This document shows, piece after piece, positions 1 to 7,448 of a DNA stretch of 14,485 nt (positions within the stretch are counted from its first letter, which is position 1; every line of letters begins with the position of its first letter). Origin of the DNA: Nitrospirota bacterium (lineage in GTDB: Bacteria > Nitrospirota > Nitrospiria > Nitrospirales > UBA8639); contig CP070743.1 of assembly GCA_020348185.1 (NCBI GenBank), forward strand, positions 52,662-67,146, given 5' to 3'. The notes below the pieces were generated by a model. That model saw only the letters and a program-made list of their open reading frames with translations, ran no database searches and was not told the DNA's origin. The position numbers and the translations under genes were made by a program.

Positions 1-275
1 ACTATCGTTCCCATGTCAAGCTTGACCTTTTCCCTTCTGTCGAAAAACTGAACAGTTATAGTTCTGGGTTTAATGTTTCATGTTCGTAGAACGACGGAGT
101 CGAAAAGTGAAAAGGGGCTAAAAGGTCAAAGGGGTCATAGGGTTCTTTGTTCTCGGGGCTTACAGACTTCCAACCATTTTGGCTCTGGGTCTCTTTAACC
201 TTTTAGACTTTTCGCCCCCTCGACTCTTAGCCCCTGCGACCCTTTGACTTTTCGATCGCTTTGACCCCCGCAACC
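1..275. repeat. Gene-free region with an inverted array of short degenerate repeats
   Basis: No ORF here looks like a gene. From about 86 to 265 the sequence is built of variants of a GTCAAAGGGTCGAAAAGTC-like word. The left half (about 95-136) reads AGTCGAAAAGT, GGGGCTAAAAGG, GTCAAAGGGGTC. The right half (about 197-265) carries the reverse complements: CCTTTTAGACTTTTCG, CTTAGCCCC, GACCCTTTGACTTTTCG. The two halves could pair as a long imperfect hairpin in the 3' region of glmS transcripts. There is no clean stem followed by a T-run, so it is not called a standard intrinsic terminator. A similar array lies at 12372-12534. Confidence 0.6.
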
Positions 276-2105
276 TTATTCCACCGTCACACTCTTGGCC
301 AAATTTCGAGGCCGATCAACGTCAAGCCCTCTCAGCACGGCAATATGGTAGGCAAAAAGCTGTAACGCCACGGTAAACAAAATAGGGGTGAGAAGTGGAT
401 GAACATCAGGAATCGGAAACACCACTTCGGCAACTCGGTGAATGTCATGGTCGCCCTCCGACGCCAGGGCCACAATTGGGGCATTTCGGGCTCGCACTTC
501 CATCAAATTGTTGATGGTCTTGTCGTACAGCCGGTCCCGAGGGGCTAGAACCACAACTGGCATTTCTTCATCCACAAGGGCGATGGGGCCATGCTTCATT
601 TCACCTGCCGCATACCCTTCTGCATGAATATAAGAGATTTCTTTAAGCTTCAGAGCGCCTTCTAGGGCAATGGGATAATTGATGCCTCGTCCCAAATACA
701 AAAAATTCTTTTTGGTACAATATTGTTTGGCTGAAGCCAAAATATTGGGTTCTTGTTTGAGAACATGCTCAACTCGACCGGGGAGCATCATGTACTGATC
801 CAACCACCATCGTCCTTCCTCAATATTCAGGATCTTTCGTACTCGGCCCATGTGAAGGGCTAACAAATACATCGCGATAATTTGCCCGGTAAAGGCTTTG
901 GTTGATGCCACACTAATTTCTGGTCCGCATCGGGTATAAATCACACCATCGGCTTCACGGGCCAGAGAGCTTCCGACAACATTCACAATGGCTAACACAC
1001 CAGCGCCTCGGCGTTTCGCCTCTCGAGCCGCCGCTAAGGTGTCAGCCGTTTCTCCCGATTGAGATATAGCAATAAATAAATCGTCTTCTTGAATCATCGG
1101 CTCTCGATAGCGGAATTCTGAAGCAATATCCACTTGAACCGGGTTGCCGATCATTTCTTCAAAAAGATATTTACCCACTAACCCGGCATGCCAAGATGTT
1201 CCGCACGCCACAATCCAAATACGGCGAGCGCGAATAAGATCCTCCGGGGAAATGGCCAGATCGGGGAGATCAGCTTCGCCCGTATCAAAATCATATCGAC
1301 CGCCAAGGGTATCCATAATGACCTGCGGCTGTTCATGAATTTCTTTCAGCATATAGTGCGGGTAGCCTTCCTTTTCCGCCGCATCCGCATCCCAATCAAT
1401 TTGGACCGGAACACGATTGATGGTGCGCCCATCCATGCCGGTGACGGAGATCGAGCTTGGCGTCAGAACACCGATTTCCCCATCTTCCAAAAAAACGACC
1501 TCTCGGGTGTGCACCAATAAGGGAGTGACGTCGGAAGCCAAATACGTACCTTCTCCATTCTTTCCGATCACAAGCGGACATCCCGACCTTGCCGTCACAA
1601 TCACCTTGGGTTCTGACATGCACAAAACGGCGACCGCATAACTGCCTTGCAGGTCACCAACTGCCGATCGAACTGCATCATAAACCGATTGCCCCCCCTT
1701 CATATAAGAAGCCAACAAATGAGCCATAACTTCGGTATCCGTTTCAGAATCAAACCGATAGCCTTCTGTTTCTAACCGATGCTTTAGAAGCAGGTAATTT
1801 TCAATGATCCCATTATGGACGAGAACCAAATCTCCGGAACGGTGCGGATGAGCATTCTGTTCAGATGGCCTTCCATGTGTGGCCCACCGGGTATGACCAA
1901 TTCCGACAGTTCCACCTAGAGGCTCTTTTCTAACCAGATTCTCAAGATTTTCGAGCTTCCCGACGCTGCGCCTGACCGCTAATTCCTCACCGTGAAGTAT
2001 GGCGATCCCAGCGGAGTCATACCCTCGGTATTCAAGGCGTTTCAATCCCTCAATAAGAATGGAGGTTGCATTTTGGACCCCACTGTAACCGATTATTCCA
2101 CACAT
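276..2105 (-). CDS. glmS: Glutamine--fructose-6-phosphate aminotransferase (isomerizing)
   Basis: Converts fructose-6-phosphate and glutamine to glucosamine-6-phosphate and glutamate in the cytoplasm, the first step towards UDP-GlcNAc for peptidoglycan and LPS. The protein has 609 residues, the usual length. The N-terminal class-II amidotransferase domain starts MCGIIGY, so Cys2 is the nucleophile after Met removal; HTRWATHG (71-78), HNGIIENY (97-104) and SETDTE (120-125) follow. Two SIS sugar-isomerase domains fill the C-terminal half, with SQSGETADT, ASTKAF and EGYAAGEMKHGP, and the end PRNLAKSVTVE is typical. The start is fixed by Cys2, although no good Shine-Dalgarno sequence is visible before the ATG. 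The upstream neighbour on this strand is an argS fragment about 80 bp away, which leaves no room for a glmS ribozyme. The gene looks intact. Confidence 0.97.
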   Translation of the reverse strand: MCGIIGYSGVQNATSILIEGLKRLEYRGYDSAGIAILHGEELAVRRSVGKLENLENLVRKEPLGGTVGIGHTRWATHGRPSEQNAHPHRSGDLVLVHNGIIENYLLLKHRLETEGYRFDSETDTEVMAHLLASYMKGGQSVYDAVRSAVGDLQGSYAVAVLCMSEPKVIVTARSGCPLVIGKNGEGTYLASDVTPLLVHTREVVFLEDGEIGVLTPSSISVTGMDGRTINRVPVQIDWDADAAEKEGYPHYMLKEIHEQPQVIMDTLGGRYDFDTGEADLPDLAISPEDLIRARRIWIVACGTSWHAGLVGKYLFEEMIGNPVQVDIASEFRYREPMIQEDDLFIAISQSGETADTLAAAREAKRRGAGVLAIVNVVGSSLAREADGVIYTRCGPEISVASTKAFTGQIIAMYLLALHMGRVRKILNIEEGRWWLDQYMMLPGRVEHVLKQEPNILASAKQYCTKKNFLYLGRGINYPIALEGALKLKEISYIHAEGYAAGEMKHGPIALVDEEMPVVVLAPRDRLYDKTINNLMEVRARNAPIVALASEGDHDIHRVAEVVFPIPDVHPLLTPILFTVALQLFAYHIAVLRGLDVDRPRNLAKSVTVE

Positions 2106-2186
2106 GGGTTGAATTTCGTGTTGCTTCCAGATCTTGTGCCGGTAGCGGATTACCCTTAGTCCGTTTATCGGTAGGTTTTCGTTAAA

Positions 2187-2600
2187 TTAAAAGCAGGAAG
2201 AGGAAAAAGCAGAGGCCTGTAGCTCGCCTTTCCCGACCTCACTTGTGCCAAAACGTTGCCCCTGGGTTTCAATAGCCCGAAGAACTTCAACCCATCGATT
2301 TCGTTTAACCGTGAAGTTCAGAAATCCCGGGGCCGCAACCTCAACCCGTTCAAATATTTCTGCAGAACCAGCCTGGAGTTCTTTGGCAAGAGCATCGGCA
2401 ATCTCTATCGGTGGGCGATGGACCTTGGGGGCCAACGCCATGGCGACATTCGAAGAAAAATCTCCCCATTCCGCCCGCTTGGGTAATTCAATTGTTGGAT
2501 GAAGGACTGTTGGTAGTGTATGGTCCCCACTTTCACAGACTCGATCGACGGCCTTAGACAAAGCCTCGACTATCAGATCTTGAACCGGACTGGTCGACAC
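2187..2600 (-). pseudogene. argS: Arginyl-tRNA synthetase, N-terminal fragment only
   Basis: The reading frame matches only the N-terminal (tRNA D-loop recognising) domain of ArgS: WGDFSSNVAMALAPK, then EIADALAKEL, then VEVAAPGFLNF and RFGTSEVGKGEL. In intact ArgS the next segment is a conserved EFVSANPTGPLHVGH-like stretch with the HIGH motif. Here the similarity stops at GEL (near position 2220), and ten unrelated codons lead to a stop. About 420 residues, including the whole catalytic core, are missing, and the downstream sequence runs straight into the glmS leader. GTG at 2600 with AGGA just upstream is the preferred start; a TTG at 2642 is in frame further up. It cannot aminoacylate tRNA, so an intact argS must exist elsewhere. 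A misassembly at the break is the main alternative. Confidence 0.8.
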
Positions 2601-2695
2601 AAAATTTCCTATGTCCTTAAAAAATAAGGAAAAATAATGCAAGCCGCGCCGAATGTACCATAGCTTTTTCGAGTAGGCAAGCTATACAGGCCAGG

Positions 2696-2711
2696 TACCC
2701 CTGAAGGGGTA
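2696..2711. other. Short perfect hairpin, TACCCC-TGAA-GGGGTA
   Basis: A 6-bp perfect stem with a four-base loop lies 10 bp beyond the glycosyltransferase stop. It has no T-run on either strand, so it is not a typical intrinsic terminator. It touches the start of the inverted repeat at 2711-2838. Confidence 0.4.
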
Positions 2712-2838
2712 ATCTCATATTTCAAATCTCACATTTCAAACATGAATGAGGATAAAGATTGCCAGAATCCAAAGTTTGGAATTTTGGACTTCGGTTATTT
2801 GAATGTATTTGAGATTTGAGATCTGAAATATGAGATTT
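2711..2838. repeat. Inverted repeat of AAATCTCATATTTCA-like words
   Basis: The outer arms are a perfect 14-bp inverted repeat: AATCTCATATTTCA at 2711-2724 and TGAAATATGAGATT at 2824-2837. Further copies of ATTTGAGATTTGAGAT-like words lie inside each arm, and a CCAAAGTTTGG palindrome sits near the centre. The element is AT-rich compared with its surroundings. It overlaps the 3' end of the glycosyltransferase gene and provides its stop codon. This looks like a small interspersed palindromic element, but the family cannot be named from one window. Confidence 0.65.
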
Positions 2839-3846
2839 CCCGTTCACGGGAATAAGCGCTTCAGCTTTTTGAAGAATCAGATCGACGGAAACTTCCAGGC
2901 AGGGTTTCTGGTGACATTGCTGCACCTGTTCCCAATCATCACATTGACAGGGAGGGCCATGAATCACTGTCACATGATCTCCTCTCGGAGCCCAATACGC
3001 CGAATTCGTTGGTCCAAACAACACTATGGAGGGAGTTCCCACACCCGCGGCCAGATGGCTGATTCCAGAATCGTGTCCCATATACAGAGCGGCATTTCTT
3101 AGAACACTCGCGACGGTTGACAAAGATTGATTGCTGACAAGATGCGTCATTCCAGAAGGAATTTCAGCAAGGAGGTTATCCACATGACATTGATCCGCAG
3201 GGCCGCTCAGGATGACCAAGTTTATCCCTGAACGTTTACGTAATCCTCGCGCAACCGCTGCCATAAAAGAAGGAGTCACACATTTATGTCGGCTGCCACT
3301 TCCCGGGTGAAGAACGATGTAAGGCGTATCAATGAAACTGAATCTGTTCCTCAATTGTTCGGTTTCAGAATTGGAAGAAATATTTTGGAAAAGAAGCCGT
3401 CTTTTCTTGTGCGAGTCAGCCATTATTCCCCATGGTCGAAGGGTTCTCATAAACCTCTCTTCAAGATGAAAACCCATAAGCTCAGAGGATTGTGGGGATT
3501 GAATAATAAAGCCGATGCCCAAGGATTGGAGATGATTGGAAATCATTTCATCATGATTGGCCATCCAGCACACACAGTGGGTACATCGTTGGAGCAGGCC
3601 TTTTAATCGATCATCAACATGTCCGGGGCCAGAAAAGAGTTGTGAAAGAAACGGTCCCTCGATTCCGATGGCTTCATGCACTTCCTCGCATTCCAACAGA
3701 TATTTTCCAACTTCGGACTGGCCGACCCACACCACATGATGTGCTGGAAAGGCTTTCCTGATTTCCCGAATAGCTTCGACAGCCAGAAGGACATCTCCCA
3801 GGGTGCCCGGATGCACAATCAGCACTATGGGATAACCGTTGTTCAT
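2722..3846 (-). CDS. Glycosyltransferase family 9 (ADP-heptose:LPS heptosyltransferase-like)
   Basis: Probably transfers a heptose or related sugar from a nucleotide donor during LPS core synthesis on the cytoplasmic face of the inner membrane. The protein has 374 residues with the GT9 two-domain layout: an N-terminal Rossmann domain starting VLIVHPGTLGDVLLAVEAIR, whose GD (17-18) is the usual family motif, then HPGSGS (180-185) and a donor-site block GHDSGISHLAAGVGTPS followed by VLFGPTNSAYWAPRG (about 257-289). A cysteine-rich stretch follows (C300, C302, C311, C316). The natural fold appears to end near residue 336; the last 38 residues are encoded by the inverted repeat at 2711-2838 and look like added sequence. 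The ATG overlaps the mobA stop (ATGA), so translation is probably coupled. The exact acceptor sugar cannot be told. Confidence 0.88.
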   Translation of the reverse strand: MNNGYPIVLIVHPGTLGDVLLAVEAIREIRKAFPAHHVVWVGQSEVGKYLLECEEVHEAIGIEGPFLSQLFSGPGHVDDRLKGLLQRCTHCVCWMANHDEMISNHLQSLGIGFIIQSPQSSELMGFHLEERFMRTLRPWGIMADSHKKRRLLFQNISSNSETEQLRNRFSFIDTPYIVLHPGSGSRHKCVTPSFMAAVARGLRKRSGINLVILSGPADQCHVDNLLAEIPSGMTHLVSNQSLSTVASVLRNAALYMGHDSGISHLAAGVGTPSIVLFGPTNSAYWAPRGDHVTVIHGPPCQCDDWEQVQQCHQKPCLEVSVDLILQKAEALIPVNGKSHISDLKSQIHSNNRSPKFQTLDSGNLYPHSCLKCEI

Positions 3847-4454
3847 TGAAGGATCAATCTTTCAGCGACTTTTACATCAGCTGGAGTATTCACGTTCAAA
3901 AAAGACTTGAATTGGGGATCAATATCTTGAACCACCTCTGGTCCAAGTATTTTCGTTTCTAACTCTTTTTGTAAAAGAAGATCTTGGAGGCGTAGCTGGT
4001 CGGCCTCTATCATTCTGCGTAAAACAGGAAGGCATCCCTTAGAATACACACTATGCATCGGATGAAGGCCATTGGAAAGTTTCACCATGGTCACGTCCGT
4101 CGAGTCGGACATATCGCAAATTTTCTTTATTACTGCGGGATTCAAAAATGGCATATCACAGGCCACAGCAAATACTTGAGGGTTAGGGGAATAGGTAAGG
4201 CCAGTAAACAGCCCACCAGCTGATCCTTTGTCAGGAATCAGATCCGTCACAACTCGATGATTTATTTCTGATACCACTGAGGATATTGTGTCCACCACGA
4301 TGATGATTTCTGAGAACACCGACTCCAAAACGTGAAGGGCATGATTGAAAAGAGATTTTCCTGAAATCATGAGGTGTCGTTTATCCTGCCCCATTCTCCG
4401 ACTTTTTCCCCCAGCCAGCAGCACCCCCGAGATATGATCTATCTTGCGTCCCAT
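3843..4454 (-). CDS. mobA: Molybdenum cofactor guanylyltransferase
   Basis: Attaches GMP from GTP to molybdopterin, giving the MGD form used by DMSO-reductase-family enzymes such as nitrite oxidoreductase and nitrate reductase. The protein has 203 residues, normal for MobA. The nucleotide-binding signature GVLLAGGKSRRMGQDKR lies near the N-terminus; SAGGLFTGL, the metal-site segment VACDMPFLNP and the C-terminal NVNTPADV follow in family order. The ATG at 4454 is chosen because it directly precedes the signature; upstream in-frame codons run through the terminator and into the previous gene, so the longer frame to 4619 is spurious. There is no Shine-Dalgarno sequence: the ATG lies 8 bases after the terminator T-run. 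The stop overlaps the glycosyltransferase start. Presence of mobA is consistent with an organism that depends on a molybdenum enzyme. Confidence 0.9.
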   Translation of the reverse strand: MGRKIDHISGVLLAGGKSRRMGQDKRHLMISGKSLFNHALHVLESVFSEIIIVVDTISSVVSEINHRVVTDLIPDKGSAGGLFTGLTYSPNPQVFAVACDMPFLNPAVIKKICDMSDSTDVTMVKLSNGLHPMHSVYSKGCLPVLRRMIEADQLRLQDLLLQKELETKILGPEVVQDIDPQFKSFLNVNTPADVKVAERLILQ

Positions 4455-4462
4455 CGTAACCC

Positions 4463-4495
4463 AAAAAAAAGGGGGTGGGTTGAGTCCCCACCCCC
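4463..4495 (-). terminator. Strong intrinsic terminator after the cytochrome gene cluster
   Basis: On the minus strand a perfect 9-bp G+C-rich stem (GGGGGTGGG with CCCACCCCC, loop of 7) is followed by eight T. It lies 57 bp past the stop of the c-c-b cytochrome gene and just before the mobA ATG. It should end most transcripts of the respiratory cluster. Confidence 0.92.
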
Positions 4496-4551
4496 CTGAG
4501 TTGGTATTTAACCGTGAGGCCAGCCCGTTGGGGCAGCCCGGTCGGATTCGG

Positions 4552-6414
4552 TTACGACTTGCTTGCGCGTTTATTCTTCCGGCGGGTGAGAACCCACCCT
4601 TCAATGCCAACCATACCAATGGCTACCAGGACCGGATAAATGTAGGCCTCCTTAGGAATCGGGGGCTCCATCACCAGGTAGTAGAATGCGGAGACCGCCA
4701 TCTTCCGCCCGGCATCCCCATTGTGTCCATCCCAGGCAAAGAAGACCATGGGAATATATTGCCCGGCCTGGAGGTAGGCATCTTCTTCGTAATCGCCCTT
4801 GATCGGCCTGTGAATGAGCACCGTCCACCGCCCATCCTTCCACTCCGCTTTGGCGATCTTCATTTGTTCGGTAAAATCATCCCGCTCGCTGAAATCTTGA
4901 TCCCATCCAGTCCCCTCATAGGCGTATAATACGCCATCGGCCGTCCATTTGGTGATATCCATGGCGAACTTCTCATCTCCCCACAAATACCTGGGCTTTC
5001 TGGGGGCTGGCAATTCTTGCCATTTCACAGGGAATTCGAAGGCGATCCCATCGTTAAATACTTGATATTGGTTTTGGGCCGCGGCAATGGACTCCGGATG
5101 CTCGGGATCGTCGTCAAACCTGGAGCCGCCGGGAGGCGATTCCACGACCCCATAATCTTCCAGGTTGACTTCCGTCGGATCAAATTCCAACTCATCCTCT
5201 GCCACACTCTTGGTGCGATCATCCCACTGAAACAGGAAACTGATCGTCGTGTCGTTATAAATGGACTGCACCCAGGCATCATCAATCCGATTGACGAAAT
5301 TCCTTGGCTTGTGCGTGATTTGTCCGCCCAGGGCGATCCAGCGCCGTGGGGCTGTTTTCCAGCGCTCATCCATTTCATCCGTGGGGACTTCCCCTTCCGT
5401 GTATTTGGAGGGAACAACAAAGTTCGCTTTGGGTTTATCCGTCAGGATATCGACTGGCAACGCCTGACTTGTGGACAGCGTTGTGGCAATTTCATCAGTC
5501 ACCTGCCCACCGGCGATATTAATTTCGTTCACCCGTTCACAGAGCGAATTGACGTAGTTGGCAATGTCCCAACGCTCATCCACCGAGGTATTGTCAGCAA
5601 ATGATGGCATCGGGGTGCCATTAATGCCCGTCGAGAAGGTGCGGAAAATGTTCTTGACGTTGTACGGATCTTGACGGCTCCCCCGGAAATTCCAGCATTT
5701 GTGCCAGTCCGCCGGTTGGATCGGGAAGCCCCAGTCATCTTTCAGGTTGAAGGCATTGCCATCCCCTCGGCCTTCCATTCCATGGCATTCGACACATTTC
5801 TTTTCCTGCACCAGCTCCGCCCCTCGTTTGATGGATTCCGGAGTTGCTGGTTTGGGGGCAAGTTTATCCAACTCAAGCACCGTCAAAGTTTCAAATTCAT
5901 CATCCTGCCAGTCCCGGTCTTTCACCAGTTCTTCTGTTACAAAGGCCAAAACGTCCTTCCGTTGTTGGTCTGTGAGGATGCCTTCCCAGGAGGGCATAGC
6001 CGAACCCGGCAGCCCGTGCGTGACCGTTTGCATCAAGTCCACATCGATCAGTGGCAATTCGCCACTAGCCGTATGCCTTATTTTGAAAGTGCCCGCGTTA
6101 AAATTTCGCGGGCGTGGCCAGAGTCGGTCAGCCCCGGGACCATCCCCAGCGCCATCAACCCCGTGACACCACACACACTTGGTGAAGTAGACCCGTTTAC
6201 CCGCCTCAATTTGTTCCGCCGGATGTTGCGCGGGGAGCCCTTGGCTTTTAAACCCCTCCGGAACATCTTCTTGGGCGCTCACCAGACTGGGCAACCCCAC
6301 GAGCATAAGGCTCAAAGTAAGGACCCCAAGAGCGGCTAGGGTGAGTGGAGACCTGCTTGTCGTTTCCATCGTGTCCCTCTTCTTGCTTAAATCAATCATT
6401 TGAGTGGTTTTCAT
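4552..6414 (-). CDS. Membrane-anchored diheme cytochrome c with ethylbenzene-dehydrogenase-like heme b domain
   Basis: A predicted periplasmic electron carrier of 620 residues. A signal sequence (hydrophobic core about 23-46, ending SLVSA) is followed by two class-I cytochrome c domains: C80-x2-C83-H84 with probable axial Met140 (GSAMPSW), and C207-x2-C210-H211 with Met269 (GTPMPSF). Residues about 325-590 resemble the heme b-binding gamma subunit fold of ethylbenzene dehydrogenase and related molybdenum enzymes (RWIALGG, WDDR, GDEKFAMDITKW, AWDGHNGDAGRK). One C-terminal helix (591-610) and a basic tail anchor it. Gamma-type domains normally take electrons from DMSO-reductase-family enzymes, so this could link nitrite oxidoreductase to the oxidase; that is inference. 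The ATG at 6414 has a good GGAGGG site; Met16 (6369) is an alternative start. It lies 15 bp after the previous gene. Confidence 0.88.
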   Translation of the reverse strand: MKTTQMIDLSKKRDTMETTSRSPLTLAALGVLTLSLMLVGLPSLVSAQEDVPEGFKSQGLPAQHPAEQIEAGKRVYFTKCVWCHGVDGAGDGPGADRLWPRPRNFNAGTFKIRHTASGELPLIDVDLMQTVTHGLPGSAMPSWEGILTDQQRKDVLAFVTEELVKDRDWQDDEFETLTVLELDKLAPKPATPESIKRGAELVQEKKCVECHGMEGRGDGNAFNLKDDWGFPIQPADWHKCWNFRGSRQDPYNVKNIFRTFSTGINGTPMPSFADNTSVDERWDIANYVNSLCERVNEINIAGGQVTDEIATTLSTSQALPVDILTDKPKANFVVPSKYTEGEVPTDEMDERWKTAPRRWIALGGQITHKPRNFVNRIDDAWVQSIYNDTTISFLFQWDDRTKSVAEDELEFDPTEVNLEDYGVVESPPGGSRFDDDPEHPESIAAAQNQYQVFNDGIAFEFPVKWQELPAPRKPRYLWGDEKFAMDITKWTADGVLYAYEGTGWDQDFSERDDFTEQMKIAKAEWKDGRWTVLIHRPIKGDYEEDAYLQAGQYIPMVFFAWDGHNGDAGRKMAVSAFYYLVMEPPIPKEAYIYPVLVAIGMVGIEGWVLTRRKNKRASKS

Positions 6415-6429
6415 ATCCGCGTCCCTCCC

Positions 6430-7395
6430 TTATTCCCAGGTACGCGGGTAGTAGCCCGTGTGCCAATATTCAAACATCACCACTTTCCAAATTTCATCCG
6501 TCGTCAAATGCTCTTTCCACGGCGGCATCACGGACGCCCAGGGAAAACCTTCGGGGGGTAATCCGATACCACCCTGCGACACGCGCCAGAACACAAATGT
6601 CTCTTGCAGCTGCGCAATCGTGCCCGCATCCGTGAAGTTAGCCGGAATGGGGTTAAAGGCATAGGCCCACAACCCTCGGCCGTTCAAATTATCTCCATGG
6701 CAGAAGTGGCAGTTCTGGAAGAAAATCTCTCCCCCTTCTCGCACATATTTAATATAGCCTTCTGCGTTGGGATCCCAGGGATTATCTTCATTGCTGGCAA
6801 AGTCCTTCATAAGCCGACCCATATCTTGGGATACGATATGCGCGTCCGTATATTTCTGATCGTATTCGCCTTCCGGATTGACGCGATAGGGGTTTTCGGC
6901 CGTTTGCAACACAAAGGTTTTGCCATGCACTTTGGTCGTGGCCGGCGGGGCCGGATGCACCGTCCGCAGCTCAATGGGCTCTTCGAAGCTGGGAAGGAAG
7001 GATTGATAAGCATACCCTCCCAACGCAAGGGGGATGAGTACCAGGGCTACCACTCGAATGGCTTTATGAAACCCAGTCTTCCCATCCATTACGTTGAGGA
7101 TCGGACGTTTAAAATCTTCCCATTCAGGTTGGGACCCGGACACCCACATGAAGATTCCGCAGGCCGAGACGGTCCCATAGATGGCGCGCACGCTGAACGG
7201 GATAGGCGGATAGATTCGATACTTCAGGTACATAAGGATGAAGATCCAAACCCCCACCCCTGCCCAAAATTTCGGAATACCTATGCCTGCTTTTTTGAGC
7301 GAGAAGTTGATGGCCGCAAAAAACAAGATACAGATGGCCAACTCCGAGATCATCTGCATCGGCATGTACCCTTCGACAAGTTTTAACCAGGTCAT
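6430..7395 (-). CDS. Monoheme cytochrome c with four N-terminal membrane helices
   Basis: The protein has 321 residues. Four predicted helices lie at about 14-32, 43-60, 68-86 and 112-130, then a periplasmic domain with one c-type heme site, C229-x2-C232-H233 (NCHFCHGDN), and a probable axial Met290 (SVMPPW). The layout matches other membrane-bound class-I cytochromes that dock to oxidases. Family membership of the helical part is not recognised. The ATG at 7395 has AAGGAG eight bases upstream. It lies 53 bp after the diheme cytochrome gene and 15 bp before the c-c-b cytochrome gene, so the last two are very probably co-transcribed. G+C content seems higher than in the two genes before it. 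Likely role: electron transfer between the large cytochrome and the oxidase, by inference from position. Confidence 0.85.
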   Translation of the reverse strand: MTWLKLVEGYMPMQMISELAICILFFAAINFSLKKAGIGIPKFWAGVGVWIFILMYLKYRIYPPIPFSVRAIYGTVSACGIFMWVSGSQPEWEDFKRPILNVMDGKTGFHKAIRVVALVLIPLALGGYAYQSFLPSFEEPIELRTVHPAPPATTKVHGKTFVLQTAENPYRVNPEGEYDQKYTDAHIVSQDMGRLMKDFASNEDNPWDPNAEGYIKYVREGGEIFFQNCHFCHGDNLNGRGLWAYAFNPIPANFTDAGTIAQLQETFVFWRVSQGGIGLPPEGFPWASVMPPWKEHLTTDEIWKVVMFEYWHTGYYPRTWE

Positions 7396-7448
7396 GACCC
7401 GATACTCCTTACTTGAGGGTTAAACCTAAAAATTTATTTTCTAAAATG

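Noticed and set aside
86..265. CRISPR array
   Set aside because: The repeats are short, degenerate and inverted relative to each other, with no constant spacer length and no cas gene nearby.
2106..2186. glmS ribozyme or leader riboswitch
   Set aside because: Only about 80 bp lie between the argS remnant and glmS, too short for the ribozyme, and no matching core was seen.
2696..2711. The TACCCC-TGAA-GGGGTA hairpin as terminator of the glycosyltransferase gene
   Set aside because: No T-run follows the stem on either strand.
4455..4619. Longer N-terminus of mobA
   Set aside because: The extra 55 codons run through the terminator hairpin and the 3' end of the previous gene, and the MobA signature starts just after the ATG at 4454.
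4444..7386. Long plus-strand frames opposite the cytochrome genes (for example 5671-6339 and 6604-7386)
   Set aside because: They lie opposite well-supported genes with CxxCH motifs, have no recognisable domains or ribosome sites, and are expected in G+C-richer coding sequence.
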